Shown here: positions 34,093 through 40,424 of the stretch, one piece after another | Layout: each line of letters starts with the position of its first letter | How positions within the stretch are numbered: the first letter of the stretch is position 1 | Notes under the pieces: model-generated | Seen by the model: only the letters and a program-made list of their open reading frames with translations | What the model was told of the DNA's origin: nothing | Database searches by the model: none | Translations under genes and position numbers: made by a program | Source of the DNA: Paenisporosarcina quisquiliarum_A | GTDB lineage: Bacteria; Bacillota; Bacilli; Bacillales_A; Planococcaceae | Reading direction: 5' to 3' | NCBI RefSeq assembly: GCF_043641925.1 | Contig: NZ_JBHZRU010000008.1 | Location: 79,784 to 143,783, forward strand | DNA: 64,000 nt

Positions 34093-35316
34093 ATGGAGAT
34101 ATTTATTGGGCGTCAACCCATATTTGACCGAACGGAAAAAATTTTTGCTTACGAGCTTTTATATCGAAATAGTGATTTAAATTCATTTCCTCAAATTGAT
34201 GGGGATCATGCGACTATGGAGGTTCTCATCAATTCTTTTTTAACCATTGGCTTAGATGACTTATCAAATGGTCGTCCGTGTTTTATTAACTTTACGGAAA
34301 ACCTATTGCATGAACCAATTTTCGATACGCTCGACTCGAAACATATTGTAATTGAGATTTTAGAAAACGTTCAAATAACTTCTTCATTAATCAGCAGTAT
34401 CCGTCAGTTGAAACATAAAGGGTTTAGAATTGCTCTTGATGATTTTGTTTTAACGAAAGAAATTCTTCAAGCGAAAGAAATTTTTTCATTCGTAGATTTT
34501 ATTAAAGTAGATTTTATGGGAACTACTCCATCTGAACGAAAAGATATTGAAGTGTTTATTAAAACCAATCATCCACATATTCATTTACTAGCTGAAAAAG
34601 TGGAAACTCGTGCGGAGTTTGAAGAAGCAATAAAAGCAGGTTACCACCTTTTTCAAGGATATTTTTTCGCTAAACCTCATATCATCCAAGGAAAAGATAT
34701 TCCAGCTAATTTGGCAAACTATTTCCGAATTATCGGTTTAATCAGTCAAGAACATGCGAATGTGTCCCATATTTCAGATTTAATTGAACGTGATGTGTCA
34801 TTATCGTTTAAGTTGTTAAAACTCATTAATGCTTCACCTTCAAAAAATAAAGTGAGATCGATTAAACAGGCAGTTGTCGTTTTAGGATTAACAGAATTAC
34901 ATAAATGGATATATATTTTGGCAATGCGTGAAACCATGCGAGATGAGCTAGATTTCAGTCGAAATGCACTGATTGTTTCCTCTTTATTCCGTGCGAAATT
35001 CTGTGAATTGCTAGCAAAGTATAATCGAAAAGAGAATTCATCAGAATATTTCCTAACAGGTATGTTTTCATTAATGGATTCGCTTTTACACAAACCATTT
35101 AGTCAAATCTTGCAACAACTACCTTTATCCGATCAAGTTGTTGATACTTTGGTTGGGAATGATACCGAAATGTCCGATTACTTAAACCTGGCAGTAGCTT
35201 TCGATCAATTGGATTGGGTACGTATTCAACTTTTTGCGGAGAAATTGGACCTAACGGAAGAGCAACTTCGTCAAGCCTATAATCAAGCTATGCGCTGGTC
35301 TAGTCAAATGGCTTAA
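34093..35316 (+). CDS. yuxH: EAL-HDOD domain signalling protein (YuxH-like)
   Basis: A 407-residue protein with an N-terminal EAL-like domain (about 1-205) and a C-terminal HDOD domain (about 205-400), as in B. subtilis YuxH. The EAL signature is changed to YELLYR, though IEILENV, DDFV and FIKVDF remain; loss of parts of the metal site suggests it may bind rather than cleave cyclic di-GMP. It is a single gene closed by a strong terminator. It starts with ATG after GAGGCG. Confidence 0.85.
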   Translation: MEIFIGRQPIFDRTEKIFAYELLYRNSDLNSFPQIDGDHATMEVLINSFLTIGLDDLSNGRPCFINFTENLLHEPIFDTLDSKHIVIEILENVQITSSLISSIRQLKHKGFRIALDDFVLTKEILQAKEIFSFVDFIKVDFMGTTPSERKDIEVFIKTNHPHIHLLAEKVETRAEFEEAIKAGYHLFQGYFFAKPHIIQGKDIPANLANYFRIIGLISQEHANVSHISDLIERDVSLSFKLLKLINASPSKNKVRSIKQAVVVLGLTELHKWIYILAMRETMRDELDFSRNALIVSSLFRAKFCELLAKYNRKENSSEYFLTGMFSLMDSLLHKPFSQILQQLPLSDQVVDTLVGNDTEMSDYLNLAVAFDQLDWVRIQLFAEKLDLTEEQLRQAYNQAMRWSSQMA

Positions 35317-35347
35317 GCTATCCTCTGATGAGGATAGCTTTTTCTTT
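35315..35347 (+). terminator. Terminator of the EAL-HDOD gene
   Basis: AAGCTATCCTC/GAGGATAGCTT, an 11-bp stem with a 4-nt loop, then TTTTTCTTT. It begins within the stop codon. Confidence 0.9.
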
Positions 35348-35373
35348 CAATAAAGCAGTGAGGTGAAACGGTC

Positions 35374-36147
35374 TTGAACTTATCTGAATTTCAACAGACA
35401 TTACATGAGTTATTTGAAAAACAGTTACTGGACGATCATGAGGGTGACTTTGGGTTTTTAAACAGATCCAACACGTCGATTAATAAAGTAGGCTTTTGCA
35501 CAAATTTAACACCTGCAACAATTGAACAAGCGATTATACATAAGGTAGATTTGATGATTACACATCATGATGCGTGGGATTTTATTTATGGATTAAAAAA
35601 CGAATGTATGAAGCTGCTAACTCAACACAATATCAGTCACTTTTTCATTCACGGTCCTTTAGATTATGTGGATTTTGGTACGTGTACATCATTAATGAAA
35701 GTGCTAGAAGTGGACACGATTTTAAAGTATTCATTTTTTCAAGGTGATAGCATTCCAGGAGTAGGAGAGTATTCAAAACCGATTCCTTTTGAAATGTTTG
35801 CAGAAAGAATGCAAACTACTTTAAATGAACCTGTTCGCGTATGGAAAAATAATCAGCAAGAAATTAAACGTGTCGGCATTTTAACAGGTGCAGGCAACAC
35901 TACTAATCATATTAAGTCAGCGTTAGATAGTGGGTGCGATACATATATCACTGGCGAAGTGAACTTGTATACGATTCAATACGCACAATTGGTTGGAATC
36001 AATCTCTTTGTCGGCAGCCACACCTTCACTGAAATTTTTGGGGTTGAAACATTAGTTAAGAAAATACACAAATCTCATCCAACCTTAGAGATGATTCAAC
36101 TTTTTGAACCACATGATGAATTAAACCATTCGATGAATAGATTTTAG
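35374..36147 (+). CDS. NIF3-like family protein
   Basis: A 257-residue member of the NIF3/YbgI (GTP cyclohydrolase I type 2-like) family. The N-terminal metal-site pattern is MITHHDAWDF (about 60-69) and the C-terminal counterpart is GSHTFTEIFGVETL (about 211-224). The length fits the single-domain form without the central PII-like insert. The biochemical role is unsettled across the family. The start is TTG after GAGGTG. The Nudix gene follows after 12 bp. Confidence 0.8.
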   Translation: MNLSEFQQTLHELFEKQLLDDHEGDFGFLNRSNTSINKVGFCTNLTPATIEQAIIHKVDLMITHHDAWDFIYGLKNECMKLLTQHNISHFFIHGPLDYVDFGTCTSLMKVLEVDTILKYSFFQGDSIPGVGEYSKPIPFEMFAERMQTTLNEPVRVWKNNQQEIKRVGILTGAGNTTNHIKSALDSGCDTYITGEVNLYTIQYAQLVGINLFVGSHTFTEIFGVETLVKKIHKSHPTLEMIQLFEPHDELNHSMNRF

Positions 36148-36159
36148 GGGGAAATATCT

Positions 36160-36606
36160 ATGTTTGCTGTAAATGTAGAAGCTGCCATTTTCAAAGAAGA
36201 CAAATGGCTCTTAATTAGACGAAGTGAAAAAGAAGAACATGCTGGAGGTTGTCTATCTTTGGTTGGTGGTCAAGTGGATAAAGAAAGTGCTGCTTCTTCA
36301 GATATTTTAGAAAGAACGTTAATTCGAGAAGTCGATGAAGAAATCGGGATTGAGGTTTCGAACTTGAGTTACGTAAATAGTTCTTCGTTCATCACTGATT
36401 CTGGTATCCACGTTGTCGATATCGTGTTTCTTTGCAAAGGATTTGTTGGCGAAGCATTTGCAAAAAGCAGTGATGAAGTGGATGAAGTAGTCTGGATGAC
36501 TACACAAGAAATTCTAAATCATGCGGACCTACCTGTTTATTTAAAAGAAAATATCAAGCTAGCAGATCGGTTAAATAGCGAACATCTAGCTTCTTCTAGG
36601 ACCTGA
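36160..36606 (+). CDS. Nudix hydrolase
   Basis: A 148-residue Nudix protein. The box is present as VGGQVDKES, then LIREVDEEIGIEV, but it carries an insertion of about six residues (SAASSD region) between the leading Gly and the REVDEE helix compared with the canonical G-x5-E-x7-REUxEExGU. The catalytic Glu residues of REVDEE are kept. The substrate is unknown. It probably shares a transcript with the NIF3-like gene and ends in a terminator that overlaps its last codons. Confidence 0.8.
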   Translation: MFAVNVEAAIFKEDKWLLIRRSEKEEHAGGCLSLVGGQVDKESAASSDILERTLIREVDEEIGIEVSNLSYVNSSSFITDSGIHVVDIVFLCKGFVGEAFAKSSDEVDEVVWMTTQEILNHADLPVYLKENIKLADRLNSEHLASSRT

Positions 36607-36623
36607 AAAGGTCTTTTTATTTT
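36600..36623 (+). terminator. Short terminator after the Nudix gene
   Basis: GACCT-GAAA-AGGTC followed by TTTTTATTTT. Confidence 0.75.
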
Positions 36624-36733
36624 GACTAAAATCTCATTCAAGTAGACTTGAAATGAGACGGGACAAGGGTTTGTGAAAGAAAAAGTAATTATTGGCACTT
36701 GTATTTTTTAAAAAATAGGTTACACTAAAAATA

Positions 36734-36747
36734 CGAACAAACGTTCT
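36734..36747. promoter_or_regulatory. LexA (DinR) SOS box upstream of the yhjD-like gene
   Basis: CGAAC-AAAC-GTTCT matches the Bacillus LexA consensus CGAAC-N4-GTTCG in nine of ten fixed positions. It lies just before the AAAGGAGG ribosome site. Confidence 0.75.
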
Positions 36748-36763
36748 TAAAGGAGGCGAGAGC

Positions 36764-37129
36764 ATGCCACTCATTCCAGCAGAGAGTTTACCCCATTTCG
36801 AAAATATGATTTACTTGCCAATGGTTTTGACGGTTTTGGAGCGGGATCGCGAAATTGTGGAAAAAGGACCTTTTAAATTGAAAAGGCCTTATGTCGCAAT
36901 GATTGATCAAGCAGTAAAAGAGGCTCAACGTGAGTTAAAAGATACGAAATTGTATCTCCGCCAAAAGAACATGAAAATCATCCGAGGCAACCGCGATGAT
37001 ACCTTCACCGAATATGTCTTCTTCTACGGCGGTTACGAAGAACACCGTCGCTACCTAAATGTCCGGCTGCGCAATCGTGTAGAGGAACTTCTTGGCGTGT
37101 ATTTGGTCAAGATGAAACAAGTCAATTGA
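36764..37129 (+). CDS. YhjD-like protein, probable SOS-regulated
   Basis: A 121-residue soluble protein. The blocks VLERDREIVEK, PFKLKRPYV and VFFYGGYEEHRRYLN recall the Bacillus YhjD family, from memory of that family. Its function is unknown. A LexA box just upstream and known SOS control of the B. subtilis yhjBCDE region agree with a damage-inducible role. It carries many Arg/Lys residues in the second half. It has its own bidirectional terminator. AAAGGAGGCG precedes the ATG. Confidence 0.65.
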   Translation: MPLIPAESLPHFENMIYLPMVLTVLERDREIVEKGPFKLKRPYVAMIDQAVKEAQRELKDTKLYLRQKNMKIIRGNRDDTFTEYVFFYGGYEEHRRYLNVRLRNRVEELLGVYLVKMKQVN

Positions 37130-37145
37130 GAATAAGTATATGTTT

Positions 37146-37179
37146 AAAAGTCCTTTCTATAAGCATAGGAAGGACTTTT
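37146..37179. terminator. Bidirectional terminator between yhjD-like gene and comK
   Basis: A 15-bp stem with one G-T pair (37146-37160 with 37165-37179; AAAAGTCCTT and AAGGACTTTT at the base). The A/T ends let it work for both convergent genes. Confidence 0.8.
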
Positions 37180-37197
37180 ACTATTAATGTGTGAAGT

Positions 37198-37746
37198 TTA
37201 ACGCTTTGGCGTGATACGGCTTTGTAAATATGTAACTGGAGGCTGTGAAAATGGTTTTTGAATATGTTGACGAGTTTTTTGGAAATGGTTCATAAGAAAG
37301 TGACAAAGAACAAATTGTCTGCACATCGTGGTATACGAAACGTTGACTGGAATCACGCGTGTATTCGTGAAATGTACGAGGCATTGTCCAAGTGAGTTTT
37401 GAGAGTAATATTCGACTGCAGAAAAAGCAATCCATATGTTACTGTCTGAATCTGGAGAAAGTGTCGGCATCATGATGAGAGGGTGACCGAAATCATGTGA
37501 AAGAATAATTGGGATCTTATGTAAGTTACCAATGGCTTCTTTAGAAAAAAATGTGGCGTGCTTATAAGAGGTACCATAAAAAATGAGTGACTTTTTAATA
37601 ATGTTAATAGGTTTCATTTTTACAATAAACTCAGCATGGTTTTCAATAACACGTGTACATAGCTTGTGTTCAATCCAAATTGGTTCGAGTGAAACGGTAT
37701 TGAATGAAACGAGGTAATTCGATGCAACAGACAATTGAGTGTTCAA
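37198..37746 (-). CDS. comK: Competence transcription factor ComK
   Basis: A 182-residue protein aligning with B. subtilis ComK along its length: the KMKPINIIKKSL block, FYGTSY, KIPIILS and the PTLSPDSDSNIWIAF region correspond to MKPLQIV, FFGSSY, KPPIMVD and FPTLSSTRPQCGWIS. It activates DNA-uptake genes by binding paired AT-boxes. The start is TTG after GGGGATG. Next to it is a divergent IDEAL-domain gene like B. subtilis yhzC, which also neighbours comK. I do not see a clean pair of AAAA-N5-TTTT boxes in its own upstream region. Confidence 0.87.
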   Translation of the reverse strand: MNTQLSVASNYLVSFNTVSLEPIWIEHKLCTRVIENHAEFIVKMKPINIIKKSLIFYGTSYKHATFFSKEAIGNLHKIPIILSHDFGHPLIMMPTLSPDSDSNIWIAFSAVEYYSQNSLGQCLVHFTNTRVIPVNVSYTTMCRQFVLCHFLMNHFQKTRQHIQKPFSQPPVTYLQSRITPKR

Positions 37747-37780
37747 ATATTCACATCCCCTTTTTTAGCCTACAAACCCT

Positions 37781-37808
37781 ATTATAGAGAAATTTGGAAA
37801 TTCTGCAA
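37781..37808 (-). promoter_or_regulatory. comK promoter
   Basis: On the minus strand TTGCAG and TATAAT are spaced by 16 bp. Confidence 0.6.
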
Positions 37809-37873
37809 TATTAATTAATTAAAAAATGAAAATATTCGGATAAAAATATAATTGAATTTTCAGAAAAAAACAT

Positions 37874-37903
37874 TTGCAACTTTACTGCTTTATTATCTAT
37901 AAT
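37874..37903 (+). promoter_or_regulatory. Promoter of the IDEAL-domain gene
   Basis: TTGCAA and TATAAT spaced by 18 bp, 27 bp upstream of the ATG. Confidence 0.6.
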
Positions 37904-37930
37904 AGAAAAAAGGCATCCGAGGTGAATGCG

Positions 37931-38176
37931 ATGGATAAATATTATTCTTATGCCGACTTTCTGAAAGCCATGGGACGGAGTCAAACGGTTACTGAAGCAG
38001 AAAAGCTGCTGAATGAGATTTATATGGATTTATTTTTAAACCATGTGCATCGGGAGCAGCGAAAAGAGAGATTACTTACATTAATTGATGATGCACTTGA
38101 TCAAAAAAACAAAGGATCCTTTGTTGCTTTTGCGCAAGAACTTCAAGAACTTCAACGTGAGAGTGAAGTTCTTTAA
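37931..38176 (+). CDS. IDEAL-domain protein (YhzC-like)
   Basis: An 81-residue acidic protein. Its second half carries the IDEAL domain: LIDDALDQKNKGSFVAFAQEL. IDEAL domains are short helical segments in Firmicute proteins, several linked to adaptor roles. The open frame extends upstream to 37874, but GAGGTGAATGCG before ATG 37931 and the promoter at 37874-37903 fix the start. It is divergent from comK, as yhzC is in B. subtilis. Function is unknown. Confidence 0.75.
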   Translation: MDKYYSYADFLKAMGRSQTVTEAEKLLNEIYMDLFLNHVHREQRKERLLTLIDDALDQKNKGSFVAFAQELQELQRESEVL

Positions 38177-38195
38177 CCTAATAATCCTTTAGAGT

Positions 38196-38225
38196 ATCCG
38201 TTCTTTTCGAAGAACGGATTTTTGC
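38196..38225 (+). terminator. Terminator of the IDEAL-domain gene
   Basis: ATCCGTTCTT-TTCG-AAGAACGGAT followed by TTTTGCTT. Confidence 0.9.
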
Positions 38226-38266
38226 TTGTACGGATTAGAAAGTATGGTTTACGGATAAAAGTAAAA

Positions 38267-38310
38267 GAAAGACATAGCTTTCACCAGCTTCGGTGCAAGC
38301 TGTGTCTTTC
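38267..38310. terminator. Second long hairpin before uvrB
   Basis: GAAAGACATAGCTT pairs imperfectly with AAGCTGTGTCTTTC, enclosing a smaller CACC/GGTG hairpin. The flank is AAAATTT rather than a clear T-tract, so it may be a back-up terminator or a folded element. Confidence 0.5.
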
Positions 38311-38323
38311 AAAATTTCACGAA

Positions 38324-38337
38324 AAAACATACGTTCG
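38324..38337. promoter_or_regulatory. LexA-like box upstream of uvrBA
   Basis: AAAAC-ATAC-GTTCG keeps eight of ten fixed positions of CGAAC-N4-GTTCG, with a perfect right half. It lies 99 bp upstream of the proposed uvrB start. uvrBA is a classic SOS operon in Bacillus. Confidence 0.55.
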
Positions 38338-38435
38338 CTTTTTGTTCGTAATAAAAAAGGGAATATGATAAGCTAAAAGTATAAATAAAATACGAATTTC
38401 AGAGCAAATATTGCTTTATTATAGGAGGAATTGTT

Positions 38436-40418
38436 ATCGTACAGTCATTTGATTTACAAGCTCCTTATCGCCCAGATGGAGATCAGCCTCAAGCCATTAA
38501 AGAATTAATACAAGGACTTGAAAATGGAAAAAAATATCAAACTTTACTTGGAGCAACGGGAACTGGGAAAACATTCACTGTTTCGAATGTCGTGAAAGAA
38601 ATTAAACGTCCCACGCTAGTCATGGCCCACAATAAAACATTGGCAGGCCAATTATATAGTGAGTTTAAAGAGTTTTTTCCAAATAATGCAGTTGAATACT
38701 TTGTTAGTTTTTATGATTACTATCAACCGGAAGCTTATGTTCCGCAAACCGATACGTACATCGAAAAGGATTCGAGTATAAATGAGGAAATTGATAAGCT
38801 ACGTCACTCAGCAACCTCTGCATTATTTGAAAGGGAAGATGTCTTAATCGTCGCTTCCGTATCATGCATTTACGGACTCGGTAATCCTGAAGAATATAGA
38901 GAAATGGTGTTATCCCTTCGCAAAGGAATGGAAATTGAACGCAATCAACTTTTGAGAAAATTGGTTGATATTCAATACGAGAGAAATGATGTGAACTTTG
39001 TACGAGGTAAATTTCGCGTTCGAGGAGATGTTGTAGAGATATTCCCAGCTTCTCGCGACGAACGTTGTATTCGTGTTGAGTTTTTTGGAGACGAAGTAGA
39101 TCGTATTCGTGAAGTAGATGCTCTAACTGGCGAGATTATTGGAGAACGTGAGCATGTTGCTATATTTCCGAATTCCCATTTCGTGACACGTGAAGAAAAA
39201 CTCGTCAAAGCTATCGAAAACATTGAAGTTGAACTAGAAGAACAGTTGAAAATTATGAGAGCTGAGGACAAGTTACTCGAAGCACAGCGACTTGAGCAAC
39301 GGACGCGTTATGATTTAGAAATGATGCGAGAAATGGGCTTTTGTTCAGGAATTGAAAACTACTCTCGTCATTTAACTTTACGTGAACCTGGTGCAACTCC
39401 TTATACATTGCTTGATTACTTCCCAGATGATTTCTTGTTGGTAGTAGATGAAAGTCACGTAACGTTACCACAGGTTCGAGGTATGTTCAACGGTGACCAA
39501 GCTCGTAAAAAAGTTTTGGTGGATCACGGATTCCGTTTACCATCTGCCATGGATAACCGTCCTTTAACGTTCCAAGAATTTGAAGGTCATATGAAACAAG
39601 CGATATTTGTATCTGCCACTCCTGGCCCATATGAGTTAGAGCACACGCCGGAAATGGTCGAACAAATCATCCGTCCAACGGGGCTACTTGACCCAACGAT
39701 TGAAGTTCGCCCAATCGAAGGACAAATTGATGATTTAATAGAAGAAATCCGTAAGCGAACAGAGAAGAATGAACGCGTACTAGTAACGACGCTTACGAAA
39801 AAAATGTCCGAAGATCTTTCGGCTTACCTAAAAGAAATTGGGGTAAAAGTAAACTATCTCCATTCAGAAATAAAAACGTTAGAACGAATTGAAATCATTC
39901 GTGAACTTCGAATGGGCGTGTACGATGTCTTAATAGGAATAAACTTATTAAGAGAAGGACTAGATATTCCAGAGGTATCACTTGTGACAATCTTAGATGC
40001 TGATAAAGAAGGATTTTTACGTTCTGAACGTTCACTCATTCAAACGATTGGACGTGCTGCACGTAATTCGAATGGTCATGTCATTATGTATGCGGATCGT
40101 ATGACGGATTCGATGACCAAAGCGATTGGCGAAACAGAACGCCGACGCACGATACAGAAAGAATATAACGAAAAACATGGTAAAACACCGACTACGATTC
40201 AGAAAGAGATTCGCGATGTAATTCGTGCATCACACGACTCTGAAGAAACGGTGACATATATGGAAAAAGTAACAAAAGGAAAGAAACTCACAAAAGACGA
40301 GAAGGCAACGCTATTGCTAACCCTCGAAAAAGAAATGAAAGATGCAGCAAAAGCATTAGATTTCGAGCGTGCAGCAGAATTGCGTGATACCATTTTGGAA
40401 CTGAAAGTGGAAGGATGA
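38436..40418 (+). CDS. uvrB: UvrABC excision nuclease subunit B (non-canonical ATC start)
   Basis: DNA-damage verification helicase of nucleotide excision repair. Read from 38436 it has 660 residues, against 661 in B. subtilis. Walker A is GATGTGKT (39-46), the beta-hairpin region follows HNKTLAGQLYSE and YYQPEAYVPQTD, the helicase motif is VVDESH, and the C-terminal UVR motif is near 625-655. The first GTG in frame (38592) lies after Walker A, so it cannot be the true start. Upstream the frame is open to 38385 without ATG, GTG or TTG; ATC 38436, seven bases after AGGAGG, is the only well-placed codon. It may be a rare AUC start or a sequence error. uvrA follows. Confidence 0.93.
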   Translation: MVQSFDLQAPYRPDGDQPQAIKELIQGLENGKKYQTLLGATGTGKTFTVSNVVKEIKRPTLVMAHNKTLAGQLYSEFKEFFPNNAVEYFVSFYDYYQPEAYVPQTDTYIEKDSSINEEIDKLRHSATSALFEREDVLIVASVSCIYGLGNPEEYREMVLSLRKGMEIERNQLLRKLVDIQYERNDVNFVRGKFRVRGDVVEIFPASRDERCIRVEFFGDEVDRIREVDALTGEIIGEREHVAIFPNSHFVTREEKLVKAIENIEVELEEQLKIMRAEDKLLEAQRLEQRTRYDLEMMREMGFCSGIENYSRHLTLREPGATPYTLLDYFPDDFLLVVDESHVTLPQVRGMFNGDQARKKVLVDHGFRLPSAMDNRPLTFQEFEGHMKQAIFVSATPGPYELEHTPEMVEQIIRPTGLLDPTIEVRPIEGQIDDLIEEIRKRTEKNERVLVTTLTKKMSEDLSAYLKEIGVKVNYLHSEIKTLERIEIIRELRMGVYDVLIGINLLREGLDIPEVSLVTILDADKEGFLRSERSLIQTIGRAARNSNGHVIMYADRMTDSMTKAIGETERRRTIQKEYNEKHGKTPTTIQKEIRDVIRASHDSEETVTYMEKVTKGKKLTKDEKATLLLTLEKEMKDAAKALDFERAAELRDTILELKVEG

Positions 40419-40424
40419 TTGAAT

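Noticed and set aside
37747..37873. ComK autoregulatory boxes
   Set aside because: The region is AT-rich with several AAAA and TTTT runs, but no pair with the required AAAA-N5-TTTT spacing was convincing.
38592..40418. uvrB starting at GTG 38592
   Set aside because: This start would remove Walker A and about 52 conserved residues; the upstream in-frame sequence is clearly UvrB.
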